Below, piece after piece: positions 15,732-22,937 of a stretch of 35,554 bases of DNA. Location: contig CAYYFL010000016.1 in the NCBI GenBank assembly GCA_964471325.1, positions 1 through 35,554 of the forward strand, written 5' to 3'. The stretch is from Velamenicoccus sp964471325. GTDB lineage: Bacteria > Omnitrophota > Gorgyraeia > Velamenicoccales > Velamenicoccaceae. The first letter of the stretch is position 1. Every line of letters starts with the position of its first letter. Under the pieces are notes generated by a model that saw only the letters and a program-made list of their open reading frames with translations, ran no database searches and was not told the origin of the DNA. Made by a program: the position numbers and the translations under genes.

Positions 15732-16185
15732 CTTCCGTCTCGATGATCCTGATGACGTCTTTTTTGTCTTTGGCGGCCTTGAGGGTATCGCGGAAATACT
15801 TGTCCTTGATCAACCGCGAGATCCTTGCCAGCGCTTTGAGGTGCGGGCCGGCGGAATCCTGGGGCGCCAGGAGCAAAAAGAAAATGTAGACAGGCTCGCC
15901 GTCCAACGAATCAAAATCCACACCCTTGCGCGACAAACCAAACGCGCCGACGAGGCTTTTGATGCAGTCCGCCTTGGCGTGCGGGATACCGACGTTGTGC
16001 CCGATGGCCGTCGAACCCAAAGCTTCACGTGCCAAAAGCAGCTCCACTACCTTGTTCTTGTCTTTCTTATCAACATCGCCGCTGACAATCAAAAGCTCAA
16101 CCAGCTCTTTGATCGCCTCGGTCTTGTTGACGCTTTTGAGGTCGGTCGTTATCGCCTCCTCTGAAAGAAAATCCATAATTTTCAT
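15715..16185 (-). CDS. PTS IIA protein (fructose/nitrogen type)
   Basis: A 156-residue PTS EIIA type-2 domain. The phosphorylatable histidine is H69 in GHNVGIPHAK, followed by the typical VDFDSLDGEPVYIFFLLLAP and HLKALARISRL. There is no IIB, IIC or HPr domain attached and no sugar permease gene nearby, so a regulatory PtsN-like role is more likely than sugar uptake (inference). AAGGAGGG precedes the ATG at 16185. It is the first gene of the run IIA-YvcK-HPr-EI. Confidence 0.93.
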   Translation of the reverse strand: MKIMDFLSEEAITTDLKSVNKTEAIKELVELLIVSGDVDKKDKNKVVELLLAREALGSTAIGHNVGIPHAKADCIKSLVGAFGLSRKGVDFDSLDGEPVYIFFLLLAPQDSAGPHLKALARISRLIKDKYFRDTLKAAKDKKDVIRIIETEDDKKL

Positions 16186-16227
16186 CAGGTCCTACCCTCC
16201 TTGTTATCGTAAAAACTTGATTTGTAT

Positions 16228-16242
16228 TTTCGTATCACGAAA
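16228..16242. promoter_or_regulatory. palindromic site upstream of the PTS operon
   Basis: TTTCGT and ACGAAA are separated by three bases, a perfect dyad 43 bases before the PTS IIA start. Position and symmetry suit a regulator-binding site, but no regulator can be named and a convincing -35/-10 pair was not found. Confidence 0.35.
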
Positions 16243-16632
16243 GGCTGATGCCACGCCTGGAATGAAGCCCCCTGTCGTAAATCAACAGAGAGACCTTAGG
16301 TTTTTTCGGCCCTTCCTGAAGAAAAAGCCGCGATTAGGTAAAATTTCCTTCGTAGCCGAGCGCAAAAGCTGCTTGGCGAAGAAGAATGGAGCGGCACCGT
16401 TCCGGCCTGCTCGCCTTGTCGGCTCACAACGGCCTTCTCGGTATTGGCCAATTTTTTGCTCTGCCACAAAAATTGGCCAAGAGGCGGGATTTTTCCTCAC
16501 CCGCCTCGCATTCGCTCGGCTCCTTCGGAACCGGGCACCCTCGCTCGAACCAGTGGCGCTCGGGTTGCCTTCAAATCCCGGCTTACCTCAGCAACAAACC
16601 GGGACTTGAAAGAATAAAACGTAACTCTCAAA
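16243..16632. repeat. gene-free stretch with successive palindromes
   Basis: No supported gene. It holds a 13-bp stem TTGGCCAATTTTT (16444-16456) with its complement at 16468-16480, then GAGGCGGG/CCCGCCTC (16481-16508). Near 16575-16612 is an imperfect stem CAAATCCCGG/CCGGGACTTG. These lie downstream of the minus-strand tRNA-Gly and upstream of the PTS operon. None carries the T-run of a simple terminator. Confidence 0.6.
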
Positions 16633-16708
<76 letters not shown>

Positions 16709-16873
16709 ATAAAAAAGATCGTTGTGAATGTCCTCAATCTTTGGATTTTTCGCCTCGGCCTGCCCCTCGAGCAAGGCCAAGGGTAAGGCGGACCTGCGGA
16801 GCTTCACTTTTTTATGCTGTTTCTTGTCTCTGAAAAAATTCTGCCGGCATGCGCGTTTGAATTCTCTAAATCA

Positions 16874-16957
16874 TGCCGCGGGAGAGACTCGAACTCTCAA
16901 GTCCTTACGGACATTAGGTCCTAAGCCTAACGCGTATGCCAATTCCGCCACCACGGC
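16874..16957 (-). tRNA. tRNA-Leu (anticodon TAG)
   Basis: A class II tRNA of 84 bases on the minus strand. Acceptor GCCGTGG pairs with CCGCGGC. Anticodon stem TTAGG/CCTAA holds loop CTTAGGA (anticodon TAG), a long variable arm (TGTCCGTAAGGACT) follows, then T-arm GAGAGTTCGAGTCTCTC. CCA is not encoded, unlike the other three tRNAs here. Confidence 0.96.
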
Positions 16958-16983
16958 AAAATTTTTACGGGACGCGTCTGCCC

Positions 16984-17120
16984 TGCCTGCCTTGGCCGAG
17001 GCCAAAGACAGGCAATTCCGTCCGCCACTACCGCTTCAGCGGACGGCCTCTACTGATGCATCAGCGGCCGTGCACCACCGCTTTTGATGGTGTACACCCG
17101 CCGATGTTCCAGTGGCGGGT
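16984..17120. repeat. cascade of five adjacent hairpins
   Basis: Five stem-loops stand nearly end to end: TGCCTG..CAGGCA with inner TTGGCC/GGCCAA (16984-17014), CCGTCCGC/GCGGACGG (17018-17046), CTGATGCATCAG (17053-17064), TGCACCA/TGGTGTA (17071-17094) and ACCCGCC/GGCGGGT (17096-17120). The last one has loop GATGTTCCAGT, nearly the loop AATGTTCTAGT of stem B, copy 2, in the lpxB-operon leader. No gene is supported in 16958-17364. Confidence 0.65.
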
Positions 17121-17206
17121 GCCACGTCTGCGGTACATCCGTCCTGATCAAACGTTTCAATATTCGCGTTCTCGCCGCAGAAAACTCATGCGGCCTGCAA
17201 ATTAAA

Positions 17207-17227
17207 TGGTGAGCCGCCCGTCGAACC
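17207..17227. repeat. partial copy of a tRNA-Lys 3' end
   Basis: TGGTGAGCCGCCCG at 17207-17220 equals the 3' end, including encoded CCA, of the tRNA-Lys at 17365-17378 (minus strand), followed by TCGAAC as in the T-loop. The rest of a tRNA is absent, so it is a remnant. Confidence 0.55.
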
Positions 17228-17343
17228 TCGATTTTCTTCAAGGCGAGAATCCCGAGTTGCTGTCGCGTGACGGCCCCGCAACGAGGGACGGCTCGGATAT
17301 TTATCCCTCCCGGCCGATCAACAACGCGATACAGCCGCTCGGG

Positions 17344-17368
17344 ACCAAATTTTCAAAGAAAATTTGGT
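17344..17368 (-). terminator. palindrome overlapping the 3' CCA of tRNA-Lys(TTT)
   Basis: CCAAATTTTC (17345-17354) and GAAAATTTGG (17358-17367) form a perfect 10-bp stem with loop AAA; the right arm contains the CCA triplet of the tRNA. It could act in transcription stop or 3' processing of the precursor. The matching position of a palindrome at the other tRNA-Lys supports a link. Confidence 0.45.
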
Positions 17369-17440
17369 GAGCCGCCCGCGGCTCGAACGCGGCACACCCG
17401 CCTTAAAAGGGCGGTGCTCTACCAAATGAGCTAGCGGCCC
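17365..17440 (-). tRNA. tRNA-Lys (anticodon TTT)
   Basis: Minus strand: acceptor GGGCCGC/GCGGCTC, D-arm AGCTCATTTGGTAGAGC, anticodon stem CCGCC/GGCGG with loop CTTTTAA (anticodon TTT), T-arm CCGCG-TTCGAGC-CGCGG, discriminator A and encoded CCA. Its acceptor and D-arm are nearly those of tRNA-Lys(CTT) at 30672-30747. Confidence 0.97.
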
Positions 17441-17577
17441 GATATCTGATTGCATATCGTCGGGCCAGTCCCGAGCGACCGCCTGAAGTCTTGGTCGCGA
17501 GGAACGGCCCGCAAAACTAAAATCGTCACAAGCACGCCCCGCGATGACCAAAGGTCATTTTACGAGGCGGCCCAAAT

Positions 17578-18138
17578 CTATACTTCCGATAATTCCTTCT
17601 CTTTGTCCTTCAGGATATTCTCAAGATCGGCCATGCATTTGTCCGTGATCTTCTGAATTTCATCCTGGGAACGGAAACGCTCGTCTTCCGGTATGACCTT
17701 GTCGGTCTCCAGTTTCTTGATGGCGTCATTGGCGTCCCGGCGGATCGTCCGCAGGGAAATGCGCCCTTCTTCGGCCATCGTCTTGACCACCTTTTTCAAC
17801 TCTTCACGGCGCTCCTGCGTCAGCTGCGGAATCTGCAGACGGACCAGCTTGCCGTCGTTGAAAGGCGTAATCCCGAGGTTCGATTTCGAAATGGCTTTTT
17901 CGATCTCGGGGATGACCGTTGCGTCCCACGGCTGGATCACGATCAGGCGCGCATCCGGCACCGTAATGGACGCCAAAGACTTCAGGACCGTCGGAGTCCC
18001 GTAATAATCCACGTGCAGGCCTTCGACCAGGTGCGGAGAGGCCCGGCCCGTGCGGATCTCCGCGAAATTCCGCCGTGCCGCCTCGATGGCTTTCTTCATC
18101 TTGCTCTCTGAATCCTTGACGATGTCGCGCGTCCCCAT
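17578..18138 (-). CDS. frr: ribosome recycling factor
   Basis: A 186-residue protein that, with EF-G, splits the post-termination ribosome. The family pattern is complete: FAEIRTGRASPHLVEGLHVDYYG, LASITVPDARLIVIQPWD, AISKSNLGITP and the C-terminal helix with VIPEDERFRSQDEIQKITD. I place the start at the ATG at 18138 (MGTRDI), preceded by GGGGG; a TTG six codons upstream is less likely. It ends the rpsB-tsf-pyrH-frr operon. After its stop come a small dyad (ATGACC/GGTCAT, 17544-17558) and the tRNA-Lys region. Confidence 0.97.
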   Translation of the reverse strand: MGTRDIVKDSESKMKKAIEAARRNFAEIRTGRASPHLVEGLHVDYYGTPTVLKSLASITVPDARLIVIQPWDATVIPEIEKAISKSNLGITPFNDGKLVRLQIPQLTQERREELKKVVKTMAEEGRISLRTIRRDANDAIKKLETDKVIPEDERFRSQDEIQKITDKCMADLENILKDKEKELSEV

Positions 18139-18193
18139 AGACACCCCCGCGTTCAAAACATCCCTGAATGACCCGCCGGCCGATGGGCCGGCC

Positions 18194-18913
18194 TTAATTG
18201 ACGATCGTACCGATCTTGTCGCCTAAAATGATCTTCTTGATATTGCCGGCCTTCGTCTGGTCGAAAACAACGATGGGCAGACAGTTATCCATGCAAAGAC
18301 TGACGGCCGTTGCATCCATCACCTTCAACTTCTTGTTCAAGACGTCCATGTATTTCAAGGAAGCGAACTTTTTGGCCTTCTTGTTCTTCATGGGATCGTC
18401 CGAATAGACGCCGTCGACTTTCGTCGCCTTCAGGATCGCGTCGGCACTGATCTCCATGGCCCGCAGTGCGGCGGCCGTATCGGTCGTAAAATAAGGGTTC
18501 CCCGTCCCGGCAACAAAGATGATGACGCGCCCCTGCTCCAGGTGCCGGATGGCCCTGCGGCGGATATACGGCTCGGCGATCTGGTGCATCTCGATCGCGG
18601 TCATGACGCGCGTGGCCACGTCCTTTTTCTCCAGGGCATCCTGGAATGCCAGCCCGTTGATGACGGTCGCCAGCATCCCCATGTAATCGCCGACGGCCCG
18701 CTCGATCTTGTAGCGCGTCGTGCCGGACTGCCCGCGGAAGATATTGCCTCCGCCCAAAACGACGGCGACTTCCACGCCCATACGCCGGATCTCGGCGATC
18801 TGTTCCGCCAGGGAATCCAGGATGGAAGCGTCAATGCCGTGGGCCTGGCGGCCCTGCAGGGCCTCGCCGCTCAGCTTCAGGACCACGCGCTTGTAAACGG
18901 GTTTATTTTTCAT
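18194..18913 (-). CDS. pyrH: UMP kinase
   Basis: A 239-residue hexameric bacterial UMP kinase of the amino-acid-kinase fold, making UDP from UMP. It has KRVVLKLSGEAL at 8-19, GGGNIFRG at 54-61, TRVMTAIEM, FVAGTGNPYFTTDTAAALRA and KATKVDGVYSDDP. Length is normal. It overlaps the tsf stop by 11 bases, so translation is likely coupled. Confidence 0.97.
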   Translation of the reverse strand: MKNKPVYKRVVLKLSGEALQGRQAHGIDASILDSLAEQIAEIRRMGVEVAVVLGGGNIFRGQSGTTRYKIERAVGDYMGMLATVINGLAFQDALEKKDVATRVMTAIEMHQIAEPYIRRRAIRHLEQGRVIIFVAGTGNPYFTTDTAAALRAMEISADAILKATKVDGVYSDDPMKNKKAKKFASLKYMDVLNKKLKVMDATAVSLCMDNCLPIVVFDQTKAGNIKKIILGDKIGTIVN

Positions 18914-19442
18914 CTTCGCCCAGCTTGAAGCGGCAATACCGGCGGACCACGATGTTCTCGCCGATCTTGGCCACCGTCGCGGTCAGATAATCCTTGATCG
19001 ATTGTTTCGGGTCCTTGATGAACGGCTGGTCCATCAGACAACGGACCTTGAAGAAATCTTCCTTCTGCGCATCGTTCAAATCCTTGATCTCATCCGCCGG
19101 CACGTCTTCACGCTTGAGGCACTGCGGATCTGTCGCCGCCACCTGCATAGCGATGTCCTTGGCAAAACGGGCGAACTCCTCATTGCGGGCGACGAAATCC
19201 GTCTCGCAGTTGATCTCGACCATGACACCGATCTTGTTGCCCGTATGCACGTAGGCCTCGATACGGCCTTGATTGGCCGCGCGCGACGACTTTTTGGCGG
19301 CGATCTCCAGCCCCCGCTGCTTGAGCAGTTCCGAGGCCTTCTTGATGTCGCCCTTGGCGTCATCCAAGGCTTTCTTGCAGTCCGAAACCGAAGCCGACGT
19401 CAACTCTCTCAACTCTTTGATGATCTCTATCGAAACAGCCAT
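18903..19442 (-). CDS. tsf: elongation factor Ts, short form
   Basis: A 179-residue nucleotide exchange factor for EF-Tu. The N-terminal UBA-like helices include IKELRELTSASVSDCKKALD, and the core carries CETDFVARNEEFARFAKDIA. It is about 100 residues shorter than the E. coli protein and lacks most of the second core subdomain and coiled-coil insertion, like Thermus-type factors. The ATG at 19442 is preceded by AAGGAG. The leader holds the palindromic element also found before metK. Confidence 0.95.
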   Translation of the reverse strand: MAVSIEIIKELRELTSASVSDCKKALDDAKGDIKKASELLKQRGLEIAAKKSSRAANQGRIEAYVHTGNKIGVMVEINCETDFVARNEEFARFAKDIAMQVAATDPQCLKREDVPADEIKDLNDAQKEDFFKVRCLMDQPFIKDPKQSIKDYLTATVAKIGENIVVRRYCRFKLGEDEK

Positions 19443-19451
19443 TGCGAAACT

Positions 19452-19570
19452 CCTTGATTTTGCCTATAAACAGGTAACTTCCTTACAAAATCAACCCCGA
19501 GCTTGCGAAGTAAATTTTTACCGGCTCACCCTGGTAAAAATTTACGAGCGCTTAAGCGAGGGGTGATACA
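19452..19570 (-). promoter_or_regulatory. structured leader element of tsf (shared with metK)
   Basis: Between rpsB and tsf. Main stem AAATTTTTACC (19512-19522) with GGTAAAAATTT (19533-19543); relative to the metK copy two C:G pairs have become T:A pairs on both arms. Outer arms TCAACCCC/GGGGTGA and GCTT/AAGC also covary with TTAACCCC/GGGTAA and GCCT/AGGC. The start-proximal stem GATTTTG/CAAAATC is followed directly by AAGGAG. The placement suggests a role in tsf translation or mRNA processing, unless it is only a repeat. Confidence 0.7.
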
Positions 19571-19572
19571 TC

Positions 19573-20442
19573 TTAATCCTTCTCCCTACCCTTCTTCACC
19601 TTGGAGACTTTGTCCTTCCCCGCCCCTTCCTGGTCGATGGCCAGCTTCTTGATCACCTCTTCTTCGGCCTCGATCACGCTGGACGCGGTCGTCTCTTCCT
19701 CTCCCGCCTCTTCCGTCTCCGCTTCCTTCACTTTCATGGCCGCCTTGACTTCGTCAAAACGCCTGCGGCCGTCCAGGACGCTGTCGGCCATGAACTTGCT
19801 CACCAGGCGGATCGATTTGATCGCGTCGTCATTGCCAGGGATCGGATGCGTAATCAGGTCGGGATCGCAGTTCGTATCGATCAGGGCCACGATCGGAATG
19901 CCCAGCCTCTTGGCCTCCAACACCGCCGTCTCTTCTTTTTTTGAATCGACGACAAAGATGGCGCCGGGAAGCCTGTCCATCTCGATGACCCCCGACAGGT
20001 TCTTGACGAGCTTCTCGCGTTCTTTCGTGAGCGCGGCAATCTCCTTTTTCGTCAAACTCTCGAAGATGCCGTCTTTTTCCATCTGTTCAATCTCTTTGTA
20101 ACGACGGATGCTCTTCTTGATGGTCTGAAAGTTCGTCAGGAGCCCCCCCAGCCAGCGGTGATTCACGTAAAACGCCCCGCACCGCTTCGCCTCTTCCTCA
20201 ATGACCTCCTGGGCCTGCTTCTTGGTGCCGACAAAAAGGACCGGCTTGCCCTGGGCCGCCATCTCGGAAATGAATTCCCGGGCCTCATTGAGAAACGCCT
20301 CCGTCTTCTGGAGATCAATAATGTAGATACCACTCTTTTCACCGAAGATATAATTCTTCATCTTCGGGTTCCAGCGCCTGGTCTGGTGGCCGAAATGGAC
20401 CCCCGCCTCAAGTAATTGTTTGATGAGTTCTGTGGTAGTCAA
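19573..20442 (-). CDS. rpsB: 30S ribosomal protein S2
   Basis: A 289-residue S2 with the full family core: LLEAGVHFGHQTRRWNPKMK, YIFGEKSGIYIIDLQKT, the VLFVGTKKQA segment, YVNHRWLGGLLTNFQTI, MDRLPGAIFVVDSKKE and the VALIDTNCDPDLITHPIPGN stretch. Residues after about 230 form an acidic and lysine-rich tail. The start codon is TTG at 20442, with AAGGAG 9 bases upstream; no ATG fits the conserved N-terminus better. First gene of the rpsB-tsf-pyrH-frr operon. Confidence 0.97.
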   Translation of the reverse strand: MTTTELIKQLLEAGVHFGHQTRRWNPKMKNYIFGEKSGIYIIDLQKTEAFLNEAREFISEMAAQGKPVLFVGTKKQAQEVIEEEAKRCGAFYVNHRWLGGLLTNFQTIKKSIRRYKEIEQMEKDGIFESLTKKEIAALTKEREKLVKNLSGVIEMDRLPGAIFVVDSKKEETAVLEAKRLGIPIVALIDTNCDPDLITHPIPGNDDAIKSIRLVSKFMADSVLDGRRRFDEVKAAMKVKEAETEEAGEEETTASSVIEAEEEVIKKLAIDQEGAGKDKVSKVKKGREKD

Positions 20443-20525
20443 TGTCTGTTTCTCCTTTCCTTACCTTATATGCGTCTTTCCGATACCTTCCCAATCCTTG
20501 ATTTATGCTTAACTTAAACCCACAT

Positions 20526-20553
20526 AATATAACACAAGAGCTTTTGAATTCAA
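20526..20553 (-). promoter_or_regulatory. candidate sigma70 promoter of rpsB operon
   Basis: On the minus strand TTGAAT (20553-20548) and TATATT (20531-20526) are 16 bases apart in an AT-rich segment about 85 bases before the rpsB start. The remaining part of this 246-base gap, up to 20688, shows no gene. Confidence 0.55.
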
Positions 20554-20688
20554 ATAATTTTTTAACGACGGCGGCCTTGCGGCTTCGACAGCAAAGGGGC
20601 GCTCGTTTCGTGCCGGAACGACACCGATTTTCTTCGATGAAATCTTCAGACGATGGATATTTCCTGCGGATCCCCCTGGCGCCGGCTG

Positions 20689-22500
20689 TTACGCCTGGAA
20701 TTGTAAGTCATAGAGACGCTTATAGACGCCCCCTCTTTTCAGGAGTTCCTCGTGGCACCCCTCTTCCACGATCCGGCCTTCCTGCAAAACAACGATTTTT
20801 GTCGCATTCTTGACCGTAGAGAGCCTGTGGGCGATCACAAAAACAGTCCGGCCGGCCATCAGCGTATCCAGCGCTCCCTGGACAAGCCGCTCGGCCTGAG
20901 AATCCAGTTGGGAAGTCGCTTCATCCAAGATCAGGATGGGCGGATTTTTCAGGATGGCGCGGGCAATGGCCAGGCGCTGGCGCTCGCCCCCGGAAAGCTT
21001 AACGCCCCTGTCGCCGATATAGGTGTCGTAGCCCTGCGGCAGATTCAGGATAAACTCGTGCGCAAACGCCTTTTTGGCCGCATCGACAATTTCGTCGTAA
21101 CCCGCCCCCGGCTTGCCGTAAGCGATGTTGTCTTTCACAGAATCATTGAACAGGATGGTCTCCTGCGTCACCATGCCGATCAATCCTCTCAACGAGTTGA
21201 CGCTGAGCGTGCGGATGTCCCTGCCGTCGATATAGACGCCGCCCTTTTGCGGATCGTAGAAACGCGGGATCAGGTCCACCAGCGTGCTCTTTCCGGCGCC
21301 GCTGGCGCCCACCAAAGCCACCACCTCGCCCTTGCGGCACCTGACACTGATGTCTTTGAGCACTTCAGCCTCTTCATAACGGAACCAGACACCCCGCAGC
21401 TCTACCTGGTCGCGGATCTCCTTGATCTCCCAGGCATCGGGCACGGATTTGATCTTTGGCTCGATCTTCAAGACATCATAGATCCTTGTCGAGGCGGCAA
21501 AGGCCTTCTGCATGATGGCATTGACCGCGCTCAATTTCTTGAACGGCCGGATCATCATCATGACCGACCCCAGAAAAAGACCAAAGACGCCAAAAGACAA
21601 AACACCAGCTACAACCTGACGGCCGATATACAATAGAATGGCCACGCCCCCCAGGACGCCGATAAACTCCGTTGCCGGCCCCAGGGCCAGGGTGCGCCTG
21701 ATGGATTTCATGTTGAGCTTATAAAAATCCTGGTTTTGGCGGCTGTATTTATCGACTTCATGATTTTCCGCGCCGAAAGCCCTGACGATCCTGACGCCGG
21801 AGATCGTCTCAATAAGCAGGGAATTGATGTCCGCAACCTTCTCTTGGGTAGACGTGCTGATCTTGCGAAGTTTTTTACCCACCAGGACGATCGGAATGGA
21901 AATGAACGGGACCATCAGGATGGCCACGATCGCCAGCCGCCAGTAAATCAACAGGACGATCGCCGAAAAAAGGACGATCTGCAGCGTCTGATACACCAGG
22001 TCCGTAAACCCGTACGAAACGGCGTTCTCGACGTTCCCGACGTCGTTGGTGATGCGGGAGATCAGCTCGCCCGAACGTTTGCGGGTGAAATACTCGAGAT
22101 CAAGGGCCTGATACTTTTTATAAAGCATGATCCGCATGTCGCGCATGACGCGCTGACCGACATCCGACATGAGCATCCCCTGGAGATAGGTAAAAAGGCC
22201 CTTGAGAAGGAACATGACGATCAGGAATCCCGCCATATAATAAAGAAGGCTGATCTGCGACATACTGTTGAGCTTGGCGATAAACTGCTCGGCAAAGGCG
22301 GGAAGCTTGCTGGGAACAATGATCTTGCCGTTGGAAAGGATCTTGTCGGAAAACGGCACGATCATGCTCATCGAGACGCCGTCAAAAATGGTCGAAATCA
22401 TCATGCAGAGGACGGCCCAGCCCAACAGACCGAGCTGCGGACGGGTAAAAGCGAACAGATCGTAATAGTCCTGAAACAAACGCTTCTTTTGCTTAGGCAC
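20689..22500 (-). CDS. MsbA-like ABC exporter (fused membrane and ATPase domains)
   Basis: A 603-residue half-transporter. The first ~330 residues hold about six membrane helices (ABC type-1 exporter fold); the ATPase domain has Walker A GASGAGKST near residue 400, the signature LSGGERQRLAIARAIL, Walker B ILILDEATSQLD and the H-loop VIAHRLST. Family members export lipids or drugs. The divergent lpxB operon makes lipid A core flipping across the inner membrane (MsbA role) a reasonable inference, not proof. The start is GTG at 22500 with AAAGGAG close upstream. Confidence 0.88.
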   Translation of the reverse strand: MPKQKKRLFQDYYDLFAFTRPQLGLLGWAVLCMMISTIFDGVSMSMIVPFSDKILSNGKIIVPSKLPAFAEQFIAKLNSMSQISLLYYMAGFLIVMFLLKGLFTYLQGMLMSDVGQRVMRDMRIMLYKKYQALDLEYFTRKRSGELISRITNDVGNVENAVSYGFTDLVYQTLQIVLFSAIVLLIYWRLAIVAILMVPFISIPIVLVGKKLRKISTSTQEKVADINSLLIETISGVRIVRAFGAENHEVDKYSRQNQDFYKLNMKSIRRTLALGPATEFIGVLGGVAILLYIGRQVVAGVLSFGVFGLFLGSVMMMIRPFKKLSAVNAIMQKAFAASTRIYDVLKIEPKIKSVPDAWEIKEIRDQVELRGVWFRYEEAEVLKDISVRCRKGEVVALVGASGAGKSTLVDLIPRFYDPQKGGVYIDGRDIRTLSVNSLRGLIGMVTQETILFNDSVKDNIAYGKPGAGYDEIVDAAKKAFAHEFILNLPQGYDTYIGDRGVKLSGGERQRLAIARAILKNPPILILDEATSQLDSQAERLVQGALDTLMAGRTVFVIAHRLSTVKNATKIVVLQEGRIVEEGCHEELLKRGGVYKRLYDLQFQA

Positions 22501-22623
22501 AAAACTCCTTTAAATGTAAGTTATTACGGTTATTGAGCTTCCTGTTTTCTTTTGGGATTATTTCCCCTGAAAGATTTTCCCTAATCGCATACCCGGCAAG
22601 GGTTTTTCATATTATCACACTTA

Positions 22624-22652
22624 TTGACATCCCACAAGATATTTGTTATTAT
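22624..22652 (+). promoter_or_regulatory. sigma70 promoter of the Gfo/Idh-lpxB operon
   Basis: TTGACA (22624-22629) and TATTAT (22647-22652) with an ideal 17-base spacer. Transcription would begin near 22658-22660, exactly at the 5' foot of the first copy of the tandem RNA motif, giving a leader of about 280 bases. Confidence 0.8.
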
Positions 22653-22654
22653 GT

Positions 22655-22931
22655 GAGGCCTTAAGTTAGGGAGCAATCAAAATACCATCAGCGACCTAAC
22701 TTAATGGCCGAACATAACCCGCCGAAGCATTAATGGCGGGTCAAAATAGAAACCTTAGCCTAGGGAGCCTCCGGAAGCAGCAAGCGACCTAAGCTAACCG
22801 GTCGAACATCATCCGCCAATGTTCTAGTGGCGGATCAAATATAGAGGCTTTAACTTGTGCGACCGGCAAGAAGCGCAAGTTATGAGCCGAATATGACCCG
22901 CCAGCGCCTTGCGGCGGATCAAAAATAGAGA
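22655..22931 (+). ncRNA. three tandem copies of a two-stem RNA motif in the 5' leader
   Basis: Each copy has stem A, the single-stranded segment CGAAYAU, stem B, then UCAAAWAUAGA. Copy 1: stem A 22661-22670/22695-22704, CGAACAT at 22709, stem B 22718-22723/22735-22740. Copy 2: stem A 22755-22764/22788-22797, CGAACAT at 22803, stem B 22811-22817/22829-22835. Copy 3: stem A 22851-22860/22873-22882, CGAATAT at 22888, stem B about 22898-22902/22913-22917. Stem A sequences differ (TTAAGTTAGG, TTAGCCTAGG, TAACTTGTGC) but keep pairing; stem B loops vary while flanks are conserved. I recognise no known riboswitch or ribozyme family. The last copy ends 7 bases before the start codon. Confidence 0.75.
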
Positions 22932-22937
22932 TCTTTC

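Noticed and set aside
16444..16480. Terminator for tRNA-Gly
   Set aside because: The 13-bp stem lies about 150 bases from the tRNA end and has no following T-run on the minus strand.
17544..17562. Rho-independent terminator after frr
   Set aside because: The 6-bp dyad is followed by a short T-run only on the plus strand, the wrong strand for the frr operon.
22655..22931. CRISPR array or simple direct repeats
   Set aside because: Copies are 85-95 bases apart with diverged stems and conserved unpaired segments; there are no identical short repeats with unique spacers and no cas genes.
22655..22931. Known tandem riboswitch (such as glycine) or small self-cleaving ribozyme
   Set aside because: None of the conserved core sequences of those classes that I know (for example the hammerhead CUGANGA/GAAA) is present.
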